64,000 nucleotides of DNA from an uncultured Oscillospiraceae bacterium (GTDB lineage: Bacteria; Bacillota; Clostridia; Oscillospirales; Oscillospiraceae), in contig CALWVZ010000001.1 in the NCBI GenBank assembly GCA_944385125.1, positions 1-64,000 of the forward strand. The letters are read 5' to 3'. The notes under the pieces are model-generated. The model was not told the origin of the DNA. It ran no database searches and was given only the letters and a program-made list of their open reading frames with translations. The first letter of the stretch is position 1; every line of letters starts with the position of its first letter. This document shows positions 17,262 to 25,395 of the stretch, piece by piece. The position numbers and the translations under genes are program-made.

Positions 17262-17972
17262 TCACTTTACCGTGGTCCCCAGGTTCTCCCCCATGAGCAC
17301 CCGGCGGATGTTCTCCGGCTGGGCCAGGGCGAAGACTATAACGGGGATGTGGTTGTCCATAGCCAGGCTGGTGGCGGTGGTGTCCATTACGGCCAGGTGC
17401 CTTGCCAGGACCTCGTCGTAGCTTATGCCGTCAAAGCGTTTGGCCTTCGGGTTTTTCCTGGGGTCGTCGCTGTAGACTCCGTCGATGTTCTTGGCCAGGA
17501 GTATGGCGTCGGCGTGGATCTCCGCCGCCCGGAGCACCGCTGCGGTGTCCGTGGAGAAGAAGGGGGCGCCGCTGCCGCCGCCGAAGAGGACGATGTTCCC
17601 CTGCTGCATGTATTCTATGCTCTTTACAGTGTCGTAACGCTCGCCCACGCCCTGGATATCCACAGCGGTCTGGATGCGGGCCTTGGCTCCCAGCTGCCGG
17701 AACACGTCGCCCACGGCCAGGCAGTTCATGCAGGTGGCAAGCATGCCCATACGGTCGGCGCTGACCCGCTCCACTTTTCCGGCTCCGTCCTTCACTCCCC
17801 GCCAGAAGTTGCCGCCGCCTATGACTATGCCCACTTCCACTCCCTCGTCTGCGCAGCTCTTTACCGTCCGGCAGACCCGGGAGACAAAGTCGAAGTCAAA
17901 GCCCGTGCCTTTTTCTCCCGCCAGGGCCTCGCCGCTGATTTTTATCAGCACCCGCTTATATACAAAGCTCAT
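17262..17972 (-). CDS. pyrH: UMP kinase
   Basis: Bacterial hexameric uridylate kinase of the amino-acid-kinase fold, 236 residues, phosphorylating UMP to UDP. Motifs: RVLIKISGEALAG, VGIVIGGGNFWRG, DRMGMLATCMNCL, FGGGSGAPFFSTDTAAVLRAAEI, GVYSDDPRKNP. First gene of the operon, with a promoter 70-95 bases upstream. Its usual partners rpsB-tsf are not upstream; spoIIGA lies there divergently. Confidence 0.97.
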   Translation of the reverse strand: MSFVYKRVLIKISGEALAGEKGTGFDFDFVSRVCRTVKSCADEGVEVGIVIGGGNFWRGVKDGAGKVERVSADRMGMLATCMNCLAVGDVFRQLGAKARIQTAVDIQGVGERYDTVKSIEYMQQGNIVLFGGGSGAPFFSTDTAAVLRAAEIHADAILLAKNIDGVYSDDPRKNPKAKRFDGISYDEVLARHLAVMDTTATSLAMDNHIPVIVFALAQPENIRRVLMGENLGTTVK

Positions 17973-18038
17973 GTCACTTATCCCTTCCGTCCCCGGGCCT
18001 GGCCGGCGCCGGGCGTCATATGCATAAATTTCTCATAG

Positions 18039-18067
18039 ATTTTACCACAGCACGGCCTGTTTGACAA
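18039..18067 (-). promoter_or_regulatory. Sigma-A promoter of the pyrH-polC operon
   Basis: Minus-strand TTGTCA (18067-18062), 17 bp, TAAAAT (18044-18039). The -35 lies inside a Spo0A-box-like sequence shared with the divergent spoIIGA gene. Confidence 0.65.
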
Positions 18068-18107
18068 TTCCCAAATGACAAATTGTGCAGCCTGCCGGTG
18101 CTATACT
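18060..18107 (+). promoter_or_regulatory. Putative spoIIG promoter with Spo0A-box-like sites
   Basis: TATACT (18102-18107) lies 21 bp after ATGACA (18075-18080), similar to the over-long spacing known for the Bacillus spoIIG promoter. Two reverse-strand sequences resemble the 0A box TTTGTCRAA: ATTGTCAAA at 18060-18068 (one mismatch) and TTTGTCATT at 18074-18082 (two mismatches). The -10 is only 6 bases from the start codon, so the message may be leaderless. Confidence 0.4.
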
Positions 18108-18113
18108 CGGGGC

Positions 18114-18917
18114 ATGGAGATCATCTATGCAGACAGCCTCTTCCTCTCTAACCTGCTGGCGGACTATCTTTTGTGCCTGGGCGCCGCCAGGATCTGTGCC
18201 CTGCCTCTAAGGCGGGGCAGGTATTTTATTGCGGCGCTGCTGGGCGCCGCCTATTCCGTGCTGGTCTTTGTGCCGGGCTTCGGCTTTCTGGCCTCCCCTC
18301 TGTGGAAGGGGCTGGCCGGCCTGGCTATGGCGCTTTTTGCCTATGCCGGGGAGCGCCGGGCCCCGGCCTGCGCAGGAGTGTTCCTGGCCCTCTCCTTCGC
18401 TATGGGGGGAGCGCTTTGGGCCCTGGAGCTGAACTTCGGCTATATACGTCTGGATATACGGCTGCTGGCCCTGTTTTTCCTCTTGGCCTACGGGGCTTTG
18501 CGCCTTATCTTTTCCGCCGCTCCGGGAGCCTCCGGCCGCAGCGTAAAGCTGCTGGAGATACATATGCTCCGCCGCAGCTGCCGTCTCAGCGCCATGGTGG
18601 ACAGCGGCAACTGCCTTGCCGACCCCATCAGCGGCGCCCCGGTGGCGGTGGTCTGCCCCCGGGCTCTGGCAGAGCTCTTCGGCCCTGCCGCCCCTCTGCT
18701 GGATATAAACGACCCGGTGGAGCTGCTCCGCTCCGCCGCCGCCTTCCCGGAGCTCACCGGGCGGCTGCGGCTCATCCCCTTTTCCGCCCTGGGGGGCGGA
18801 GGACTGCTGCCGGTGTTCAAGCCCGACAAGCTGCTGATAGACGGCCGGGAGGACCGGGACCGGCTGGTGGCTCTGTCCCCCAAGGCCGCTGGCCCCGGCT
18901 TTGACGGCATCATCTGA
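18114..18917 (+). CDS. spoIIGA: Sigma-E processing peptidase SpoIIGA
   Basis: Membrane aspartic protease of 267 residues that activates pro-sigma-E in the mother cell after asymmetric division. About five N-terminal membrane helices (first MEIIYADSLFLSNLLADYLL) precede a soluble protease domain with the DSG motif at Asp163 (AMVDSGNCLADPISGAPV). ATG at 18114 gives the family-typical N-terminus; an in-frame ATG at 18075 would add 13 hydrophilic residues. No clear ribosome site precedes it. Its substrate gene, sigE, follows by 42 bases. Confidence 0.93.
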   Translation: MEIIYADSLFLSNLLADYLLCLGAARICALPLRRGRYFIAALLGAAYSVLVFVPGFGFLASPLWKGLAGLAMALFAYAGERRAPACAGVFLALSFAMGGALWALELNFGYIRLDIRLLALFFLLAYGALRLIFSAAPGASGRSVKLLEIHMLRRSCRLSAMVDSGNCLADPISGAPVAVVCPRALAELFGPAAPLLDINDPVELLRSAAAFPELTGRLRLIPFSALGGGGLLPVFKPDKLLIDGREDRDRLVALSPKAAGPGFDGII

Positions 18918-18959
18918 GTCTCCCCTTTGTAATCTATAATCCCATGGAGGAAACTTTAT

Positions 18960-19682
18960 ATGCTTTGCAAGCCCCAAATAGTTTTTATCCGCGACCAGAT
19001 ATTCAGCATCCTTGGAATAGAACCGCCCCCGGTTTTTTATATCGGCGGCAGCGACACCCTGCCGCCTCCCCTGGAAAAAGCGGCGGAGGAAGAGGCCATA
19101 AAGGCCCTGCGGCTGGGAGACGAAAAAGCCCGGCAGCAGCTGATAGAACATAACCTCCGCCTGGTGGTGTACATATCCAAGCGCTTTGAAAACACCGGCA
19201 TCAACATCGAGGATCTGATATCCATAGGCACCATAGGACTTATAAAGGCGGTGAACACCTTCAACTCCGGCAAGAACATCAAGCTTGCCACCTACGCCTC
19301 CCGCTGCATTGAAAACGAGATACTCATGTACCTGCGCAAGATAAACTCCCAGCGCACCGAGGTGAGCTTCGACGAGCCCCTCAACACCGACTGGGACGGC
19401 AACGAGCTCCTTCTCTCGGACATCCTGGGCACCGAGGAAGACGAGGTGTACCGGCCCCTGGAGGACGATGCGGACCGGCAGATGCTCATGGAGGCCATAG
19501 ACTCCCTGGATAAGCGGGAGCGGGAGATAATCCTGCTGCGCTTCGGCCTGCCTGCCGGCAAGGAGTACACTCAAAAGGAGGTGGCGGATATGCTGGGCAT
19601 ATCCCAGAGCTATATCAGCCGCCTGGAAAAGCGCATCATCGACCGGCTCCGCCGGGAAATGCTGCGCCTTCTGCAGTGCTGA
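18960..19682 (+). CDS. sigE: Sporulation RNA polymerase sigma-E factor
   Basis: Mother-cell sigma factor of 240 residues, made as an inactive precursor. The N-terminal pro-sequence runs to about [14 protein letters not shown], the conserved cleavage neighbourhood. Sigma region 2 is nearly identical to the Bacillus protein ([51 protein letters not shown]). Region 4 carries the helix-turn-helix ending [23 protein letters not shown] precedes the ATG by about 10 bases. sigG, next to sigE in Bacillus, is not here; a terminator follows directly. Confidence 0.97.
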   Translation: MLCKPQIVFIRDQIFSILGIEPPPVFYIGGSDTLPPPLEKAAEEEAIKALRLGDEKARQQLIEHNLRLVVYISKRFENTGINIEDLISIGTIGLIKAVNTFNSGKNIKLATYASRCIENEILMYLRKINSQRTEVSFDEPLNTDWDGNELLLSDILGTEEDEVYRPLEDDADRQMLMEAIDSLDKREREIILLRFGLPAGKEYTQKEVADMLGISQSYISRLEKRIIDRLRREMLRLLQC

Positions 19683-19727
19683 AAAGGGCCCGTCGAAGAT
19701 TTTCTCAATTCTGCGACGGGCCCTTTT
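19682..19727. terminator. Bidirectional terminator after sigE
   Basis: AAAAGGGCCCGTCG and its perfect complement (14 bp) around an 18-base loop, between convergent sigE and the MATE gene. Confidence 0.85.
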
Positions 19728-19750
19728 CCCGCATATTCTCAGTATATTTC

Positions 19751-21142
19751 TCAGTTCTCTTCCTTTACCAAATTCTTTACCCACACCTTTCTCTTCACCA
19801 GGAAAAAGCCCACGGCGGCCTTCACCAGGTCCAGCAGCTGGATAACGATGAACAGCGGCAATATGGGCATGGCGGTGTATCTGGAGAGGATGAAGGCCAG
19901 GGGCACGCACAGCACCCAGAGATACATGCTGTCGAAGACGAAGGTGATTATGGTCTTGCCCCCGGAGCGCAGGGTGAAGAAGCAGGAGTTGTTGAAGCCG
20001 TGCACCGGCATGGTGCAGGCCACCACCAGCAGCAGGTCCTCCGCCAGACGGCGGACGGCGTCCGTGGTGTTGTATATCTGGGGAATGGCCGGGGCCAGCA
20101 GGGCCATCACCACGCCCACGGCGGCGCAGAGCGCCACCGCAAAGGCGATGAGCTTTCTGTCCTCCTCCACCGCCTTCTCCATCCGTCCCGCTCCCAGCAG
20201 CTGGCCTATTATTATGGCAACGGTGTTGCCCATGGCAAAGAAGGCGCAGAAGAACACGTTGGACACAGTGGTGGAGATGTTCATGGCGGAGACCACCTCC
20301 AGGCCCCGAACGGAGTAGCACTGGTTGAGCATGGTCATGCCCCCGGACCACAAAAGCTCGTTTACCAGCAGGGGCAGGCCCATGAACACTATCTTCCTCA
20401 CCAGCTCCCCGGGTATGCGCAAGCTGGTGTATACCCCGTGGATATAGGGGCAGCGCTGCTTGTGGGTATGCGTCCAGATGACCACGATGAGGCACTCCAC
20501 ATAGCGGGAGATCACCGTGGCTATAGCGGCGCCCACCACCCCCAGGGCGGGAGCCCCCAGCTTGCCGAAGATGAGGATGTAGTTGCCTACGAGGTTTACC
20601 AGCACCGCAGCGATACCCGCCTTCATGGGCAGCAAGGTCTCCCCGGTCTCTCTCAGGGTGCTGGCATATATCTGCATTATGGAAAAGGGCAGCATCTGCC
20701 AGAGCATGACTTTCAGGTAATCCTTGCCATAGTTCAGGGTGGCGGCCATGTCCAGGCCCTCCTCCCCTTCGTGGATGAACTGGCTTATCAGCGTCTCCCC
20801 CTGGGTGATGAGGATGGTCATGGCAATGGTGATGACTCCGGCGGCAATATATATCTTGCCTCTGAAGCTGTCGGCCACGCCCTTATGGTCGTTCTTGCCG
20901 TAGAACTGGGCGGTGAATATCCCTGCGCCGGCAAGGCCGCCGAATATGCAGAGGTTGTAGACGAACAGCAGCTGGTTGACTATGGCCACCCCGGACATGG
21001 GCTCCGTGCCCACCTGGCCCACCATGACGTTGTCCAGCAGGTTCACGAAGTTGGTGATGATGTTCTGCACCAGGATGGGCAGCATAACGGCAAAAAGCCG
21101 CCGGTAGAAGGCCCTGTCGCCTATGAGAGCTCTGATTCCCAT
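19751..21142 (-). CDS. MATE family multidrug/solute efflux transporter
   Basis: Twelve-helix Na+ or H+ coupled exporter of 463 residues. Typical MATE features are the N-terminal RRLFAVMLPILVQNIITNFVNLLDNVMVGQVG and the mid-protein LVNELLWSGGMTMLNQCYSVRG repeat. Substrate unknown. ATG at 21142 follows GAGGTAATT; the longer open frame upstream crosses the promoter and is discarded. Confidence 0.92.
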   Translation of the reverse strand: MGIRALIGDRAFYRRLFAVMLPILVQNIITNFVNLLDNVMVGQVGTEPMSGVAIVNQLLFVYNLCIFGGLAGAGIFTAQFYGKNDHKGVADSFRGKIYIAAGVITIAMTILITQGETLISQFIHEGEEGLDMAATLNYGKDYLKVMLWQMLPFSIMQIYASTLRETGETLLPMKAGIAAVLVNLVGNYILIFGKLGAPALGVVGAAIATVISRYVECLIVVIWTHTHKQRCPYIHGVYTSLRIPGELVRKIVFMGLPLLVNELLWSGGMTMLNQCYSVRGLEVVSAMNISTTVSNVFFCAFFAMGNTVAIIIGQLLGAGRMEKAVEEDRKLIAFAVALCAAVGVVMALLAPAIPQIYNTTDAVRRLAEDLLLVVACTMPVHGFNNSCFFTLRSGGKTIITFVFDSMYLWVLCVPLAFILSRYTAMPILPLFIVIQLLDLVKAAVGFFLVKRKVWVKNLVKEEN

Positions 21143-21162
21143 AATTACCTCAAAAAACAATA

Positions 21163-21214
21163 AAATCGCCCTTGTATTGTACCCAAGGCCCGGGTCAATT
21201 GCAAGAGCGATTTT
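21163..21214 (-). promoter_or_regulatory. MATE promoter enclosed by an inverted repeat
   Basis: TTGCAA (21204-21199), 17 bp, TACAAT (21181-21176) on the minus strand. The promoter sits between arms AAAATCGC (21163-21170) and GCGATTTT (21207-21214). The same hairpin, followed by ATTGTTTTTT on the minus strand, can also terminate the upstream membrane-module transcript. Confidence 0.55.
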
Positions 21215-21231
21215 CACTTGTTACACTATTG

Positions 21232-21522
21232 TCAGTCTCTCCCGTAGCTGAGAGTCAGGGCTATCAGATTCAGCAGCAGGCACATCAGGCTTATGCCTAT
21301 GCCTATGACCAGCACCGCCCCGGCGGTGTCCAGTATTCCGGACACGTCTCCGTTGTCGGCCCGGCGGTAAAAGACCCACAGCTCCTGACACAGGGCTCCC
21401 AGGGCTGCGGCAAAGCTTCCCAGGGAGAAGAGCCAGGGCCGTCTCACCGGGCGCTTCTCATTGCGCATTATCACAAGAGCCGGCAGGCCGAAGGCCAGCA
21501 GCGGCATAAGCACAGGCACCAT
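21232..21522 (-). CDS. Small membrane protein of the DUF4173 module
   Basis: Protein of 96 residues with three predicted membrane helices (MVPVLMPLLAFGLPALVIM, WLFSLGSFAAALGALCQELWV, AGAVLVIGIGISLMCLLLNLIAL). No family recognised. ATG at 21522 follows GAGGAGGG; the longer frame overlapping the upstream gene has no ribosome site. It is the last gene of a four-gene operon and 14 bases after the DUF4173 gene. Confidence 0.75.
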   Translation of the reverse strand: MVPVLMPLLAFGLPALVIMRNEKRPVRRPWLFSLGSFAAALGALCQELWVFYRRADNGDVSGILDTAGAVLVIGIGISLMCLLLNLIALTLSYGRD

Positions 21523-21536
21523 TTTTCTTTCCCTCC

Positions 21537-22802
21537 TCAGTACAGATGCAGCAGGGCCAGGCTCACAGCCCCATACATCATCCAGTATTTGAAGCTCTTC
21601 TTCCCCGTCCACAGGCTGTACAGGCAGGCCACGCAGCCCATGAACAGCAGCAGCGCCAGCCAGCTGCTCTGCAGCCGCTTGGGGGTAAAGCCGAAGCACA
21701 TGATATACAGCACCAGCTTGGACATGGCTATCACCGCAAAGACCATGCCCGCTGCTATCAGCAACGTGGCGGCTATGCGCTGCACCTTATCCTCCCTCAG
21801 GGGCTTTGCGCTGCTGCGGCTCACCAGATACAAAAGGCTGAAGTTTATGGCCATCACCCGGCACAGTTCAAAGAAGCCCTCCCGGGCGTACTGGGCCACG
21901 GTGAAGTCCTCCGGCAGAGTCCGGCTGAAGGCCCCGAAGAGGTAGCTGCTCTGCACGGCAAAGAACAAAACGTACACCGCCGCAAACACTCCCATCACCA
22001 CGGTCCACAGCCGCTCCGGCACCGCCCTGAGCCTGGGCAGAAAGGCGTTCACCGCCGCCGCCTGGGCCCGCAGCTTCTCCTCGTCGGTGCGAAGGCTCCC
22101 GGCTATCAGGCCGAAGAGCCAGGCTCCCACCGGCAGGCTGACAATGAAGCGAAAGACATAGGTGGCGAAGTTATCTCCCAGGTCAAAGCTGAACAGGCCC
22201 AGGATACCCGCCGTGAGCTCTCCGAAGCTCCGGTCCGCCTCCGCCAGCTCCGCAAGCACGGCGTTGAGCAGCGCCAGGGCCGCCAGCACCGCCAGCACCG
22301 CCGCCCAGGGCCGCCTCCTGTCCCGGCCCTCTCCCCGGCCCCGGCCTTTCAGGCCCTGGACAGTGCAGCGTATCCGCAGGGCAAAATTCCCAAAGGGTAT
22401 CATAAAGAAACCGTTGAGGGCGTCCAGGGGCAGCAGATGTCCGCTCTCCCCCTCCGCAAGGCGGCCGCTGCGGCTCAAGACCCACCATACCGCCAGGGGG
22501 TGGACCATCAGCATTGTCAGACCGTAATCCCACACCCGGCCCCAGCCGAAGGCCACGCAGGCGCTCATCAGCAGCACGCAGCCCAGCCACACCCAGCTCT
22601 CCTTCAGGCGGGGCCTGCCCCGGTTCAGTATCTCCGTTAGGGCAATGAACAGCAGCACGAAGACCCCGAACCAGAGCCGGTCGTTTTCCGAGCCGAAAAA
22701 CACGGTATATATGTAGGCCGCAGGGTACATGAGCAAAGCGCAGGCCAGCTCCCCCGGCCTAAGGGCAAAGCCCGGCTTTCCCTTCAAGTTCTTCTCGTCC
22801 AT
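21537..22802 (-). CDS. DUF4173-type polytopic membrane protein
   Basis: Membrane protein of 421 residues with roughly ten helices. The segment EDFTVAQYAREGFFELCRVMAINFSLLYLV is characteristic of the DUF4173/DUF4153 family, whose function is unknown. ATG at 22802 follows GAGGAGGCGG and lies 10 bases after the XRE regulator stop. Likely controlled with the regulator and DUF2975 genes from one promoter. Confidence 0.85.
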   Translation of the reverse strand: MDEKNLKGKPGFALRPGELACALLMYPAAYIYTVFFGSENDRLWFGVFVLLFIALTEILNRGRPRLKESWVWLGCVLLMSACVAFGWGRVWDYGLTMLMVHPLAVWWVLSRSGRLAEGESGHLLPLDALNGFFMIPFGNFALRIRCTVQGLKGRGRGEGRDRRRPWAAVLAVLAALALLNAVLAELAEADRSFGELTAGILGLFSFDLGDNFATYVFRFIVSLPVGAWLFGLIAGSLRTDEEKLRAQAAAVNAFLPRLRAVPERLWTVVMGVFAAVYVLFFAVQSSYLFGAFSRTLPEDFTVAQYAREGFFELCRVMAINFSLLYLVSRSSAKPLREDKVQRIAATLLIAAGMVFAVIAMSKLVLYIMCFGFTPKRLQSSWLALLLFMGCVACLYSLWTGKKSFKYWMMYGAVSLALLHLY

Positions 22803-22812
22803 GTCCGCCTCC

Positions 22813-23019
22813 TCAGTCGTCGATGAATTCCAGTATGTCCCCGGGCTGGCACTGCAGCTCATGGCACAGGGCCATTAGGGTGGAAAAGCGTATGGCCTTG
22901 GCCTTGTTGTTTTTCAGTATGGACAGATTTGCAGGGCTTATGTCTATCCTCTGGGCCAGCTCCGTTGCGGATATCTTCCGCTTGGCCATCATCACGTCCA
23001 GGTTCACAAGTATCTCCAT
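22813..23019 (-). CDS. XRE/YozG-type helix-turn-helix regulator
   Basis: DNA-binding protein of 68 residues, essentially one Cro/C1-type HTH: KRKISATELAQRIDISPANLSILKNNKAKAIRFSTLMALCHELQCQPGDILEF. This short class is typically found beside DUF2975 proteins, as here (10-base gap). The inverted repeat at the head of the operon is the obvious candidate target. Confidence 0.92.
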   Translation of the reverse strand: MEILVNLDVMMAKRKISATELAQRIDISPANLSILKNNKAKAIRFSTLMALCHELQCQPGDILEFIDD

Positions 23020-23029
23020 GGCCCCGCCC

Positions 23030-23479
23030 TCACACCGTAAAGTCCAGTTCGTCCTTCATCAGCAGGGCCTGCTGGAAGGCGTTTTTCACTATCCTGACTA
23101 TCAGGGCCATAAAGGCCGAGGCCATGGCGCAGATGAAAAAGGGCAGATAGGCCAGGCCCGCCAGAAGACACACCAGGGCCACGGCGGCGCAGCACCAGCT
23201 GACGGCGCGCATATGGCCTATATTTTCCGGGGTGAAGACCCGGCCCTCCTTGATGTTCCCCAGCAGCTTCCACAGCCTCCACAGCACTATCCAGGCAAAG
23301 ACGCTGCACACATACACCGCCGCCAGTATCACCGCCCCCAGCTGCCAGTTCATGTTCCTTATCTGGATGAAAAAGCCCACCAGCCAGTAGCCGAAGACGT
23401 CCAGCACCGCCAGCAGCAGCCCGAAGGCCCCCACGCAAAACTGGGAAAGGACTATGCTCCTGTCTTTATTCCAATTCAT
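23030..23479 (-). CDS. DUF2975 family membrane protein
   Basis: Four-helix membrane protein of 149 residues. The conserved loop WKLLGNIKEGRVFTPENIGHMR between helices 2 and 3 marks DUF2975. Such proteins travel with YozG-type regulators; their role is not established. First gene of the operon, AAGGAGGG before the ATG. Confidence 0.9.
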   Translation of the reverse strand: MNWNKDRSIVLSQFCVGAFGLLLAVLDVFGYWLVGFFIQIRNMNWQLGAVILAAVYVCSVFAWIVLWRLWKLLGNIKEGRVFTPENIGHMRAVSWCCAAVALVCLLAGLAYLPFFICAMASAFMALIVRIVKNAFQQALLMKDELDFTV

Positions 23480-23509
23480 AACGTCCCTCCTTCTGCTTTC
23501 TGTAAGGGA

Positions 23510-23538
23510 AGCATAGCACGGCGCATATCGCTTGTCAA
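23510..23538 (-). promoter_or_regulatory. Sigma-A promoter of the DUF2975-XRE-DUF4173 operon
   Basis: TTGACA (23538-23533), 17 bp, TATGCT (23515-23510) on the minus strand, about 30 bases before the start codon. Confidence 0.75.
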
Positions 23539-23573
23539 GAATTATTTATCGAAAAACGATAAATAATTCTTGA
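23535..23573. promoter_or_regulatory. Perfect 17 bp inverted repeat, probable operator
   Basis: TCAAGAATTATTTATCG and its exact complement around AAAAA. It overlaps the -35 of the DUF2975 operon and ends 32 bp before the -35 of the divergent glycosyltransferase. It is not downstream of any gene, so it is unlikely to be a terminator. The inner TTATCG/CGATAA halves are a plausible regulator site. Confidence 0.6.
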
Positions 23574-23605
23574 TTATCACTATTCTCTCAAAGTGTATGC
23601 TCTTC

Positions 23606-23634
23606 TTGCAAACGTATCTGTATTGTGTTAATAT
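23606..23634 (+). promoter_or_regulatory. Sigma-A promoter of the membrane glycosyltransferase
   Basis: TTGCAA (23606-23611), 17 bp, TAATAT (23629-23634). Confidence 0.6.
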
Positions 23635-23683
23635 TATGAAAATCATTGCTTTTCCGTAGTTTTTTGAAGGGCGGATACATATT

Positions 23684-25333
23684 ATGTTGAATAAAACCAT
23701 TCCCGGTGCCTCCCGGGCGGACATGAGATTCCGGCTCTTTGCGGCCCTGCTTTTGCTGCTCATGTTCCTTGCCGGGCTTTCGGTCTCCACCGACTATTCC
23801 ATGAGCTGGGACGAGCCCCACGAGATAAGGATATTCCAGAAGAACATCCGGGCCTATGCCGACGCCTTTCTGGGCGAAGATTCCCAGGTGGTGTACGCCT
23901 ATGAGAGCATGGGCCTGAATTCCATTCGCAGCGACGTGGAGCGGGACCACGGCCAGGGGGCCTACTATCCCTTTGCCCTGTACATGCTCCGGCCACAATT
24001 CCTCAGCGGGGACTACAATTACACCAGCGTGGCCGTACCCTACCACTACTACACCTTTGCCCTCTGCTTCACCGCCATCATAGCCTTTTACCTGCTGGTG
24101 ACGGAGCTGTTCGGGGACCGCCGCCTGGCCCTGCTGTGCGCCCTGGTCCTTTTTATAATGCCCCGCTTTTTTGCGGAGAGCCACTACAATAACAAGGACA
24201 TGGTGCTCTTTGCCCTGCTTATGGACAGCTGCTGCTTTGCCGTGCGGGCCATAAAACGCCGCAGGCTTTTGGACGCCCTTCTCTTTGCGCTGTTTGCTGC
24301 CCTGGCGGCAAACACCAAGATAGTCGGCATATTCTTTTTCGGAGTATGCGGGCTGTTCTACATCGTTTATCTCTCCCTGAAAAAGCAGTGGGACCGGCGG
24401 GGAGTGACCGTAATGGTCATCACCGTCCTGGCCTTCTGCCTGCTGTACTACGCCTTCACCCCGGCAATGTGGGGCGACCCTGTGGGCTTTTTTGAATACT
24501 GCATTGACAACGCCCTGCACTTCTCCCGCTGGGACGGGGAGATTCTCTTTGCCGGGCGGATATGCCGCCCCGGGGACGGAGAGCTGCCCAGGCGCTATCT
24601 GCCCCAGTTCATACTCATGACCACCCCCCTGTTCATAAGCCTTCTGGCCGCCCTGGGGCTCTGCCGGGGCTTGGCCGCTCTCTGGAAAAGGGTGAAGGAC
24701 GGAGAACGCCCCCGGGACTTTGACTCTCTGTTTTTCCTGCTGATGGTCTGCTGCTGTTCCCTGATACCCCTGCTGGTGAGCATAGCCGGCAAGTCCCTGG
24801 TATATAACGGCTGGCGGCATTTCTACTTCAGTTTTGCCGGCATAGCCCTGCTCATGGCCTACGGGCTGGACCTGCTGCGGCGCAAGTGGCCCAGGCTCAG
24901 CCTTGTCCTGCTCCTGGCCTGCATCCTCTTCACCGGGGTGCAGAACCTGCTCAACCACCCCTATCAGTACGTATATTTCAACATCCTCGCCGGGGACGAT
25001 ATCTCCCAGAATTACGAGCTGGACTACGGGGCCGTGTCCACCCGGGAGGGGCTTTATTACGTGGCCGAAACCAGCCAGGGGGACATCAGCCTGTCCTGCC
25101 TGGACGAGGGCAGCGCCTGGAGCGTGAACTACGGCTTCGAGTATCTCTCCCCGGAGGACCGGGCCAGGATAGAGCTTCTGGACCGTGGAGACTACAGCGC
25201 CGACTATCTTCTGGAAAACACCACCTACCGGGCCATATACGGCAATCCCGCCGTACCAGACCAGTTCCGGCTGGAGGAGGTCATCACGGCCTACGGGGAA
25301 CCCATACTGAACATCTACAAGCGCATAGACTGA
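23684..25333 (+). CDS. Polytopic membrane glycosyltransferase (GT39/ArnT-like, GT-C fold)
   Basis: Integral membrane protein of 549 residues with about 11 helices. The first extracytoplasmic loop holds the acidic DEPHE motif (YSMSWDEPHEIRIFQ) that in GT-C enzymes positions a lipid-linked sugar donor; PRFFAESHYNNKDM is a second family motif. It ends with a soluble domain of about 130 residues. Substrate and acceptor unknown, probably cell-surface glycan or protein. Monocistronic. Confidence 0.8.
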   Translation: MLNKTIPGASRADMRFRLFAALLLLLMFLAGLSVSTDYSMSWDEPHEIRIFQKNIRAYADAFLGEDSQVVYAYESMGLNSIRSDVERDHGQGAYYPFALYMLRPQFLSGDYNYTSVAVPYHYYTFALCFTAIIAFYLLVTELFGDRRLALLCALVLFIMPRFFAESHYNNKDMVLFALLMDSCCFAVRAIKRRRLLDALLFALFAALAANTKIVGIFFFGVCGLFYIVYLSLKKQWDRRGVTVMVITVLAFCLLYYAFTPAMWGDPVGFFEYCIDNALHFSRWDGEILFAGRICRPGDGELPRRYLPQFILMTTPLFISLLAALGLCRGLAALWKRVKDGERPRDFDSLFFLLMVCCCSLIPLLVSIAGKSLVYNGWRHFYFSFAGIALLMAYGLDLLRRKWPRLSLVLLLACILFTGVQNLLNHPYQYVYFNILAGDDISQNYELDYGAVSTREGLYYVAETSQGDISLSCLDEGSAWSVNYGFEYLSPEDRARIELLDRGDYSADYLLENTTYRAIYGNPAVPDQFRLEEVITAYGEPILNIYKRID

Positions 25334-25337
25334 ATAA

Positions 25338-25364
25338 AGCCCGGAGCGAATGTCGCTCCGGGCT
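25338..25364. terminator. Bidirectional terminator
   Basis: AGCCCGGAGCGA and its complement, 3-base loop, then a T-rich run; between convergent genes. Confidence 0.9.
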
Positions 25365-25395
25365 GTTCAGCTTTTATTTTTTTATTCCATGCCGT

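Noticed and set aside
18061..18066. TTGACA as the -35 of spoIIGA
   Set aside because: It is 35 bp from the only good -10. The reverse complement is better explained as part of the pyrH -35 and a 0A-like box.
23535..23573. Inverted repeat read as a terminator
   Set aside because: It lies between two divergent genes, with no gene ending there, and overlaps a promoter -35.
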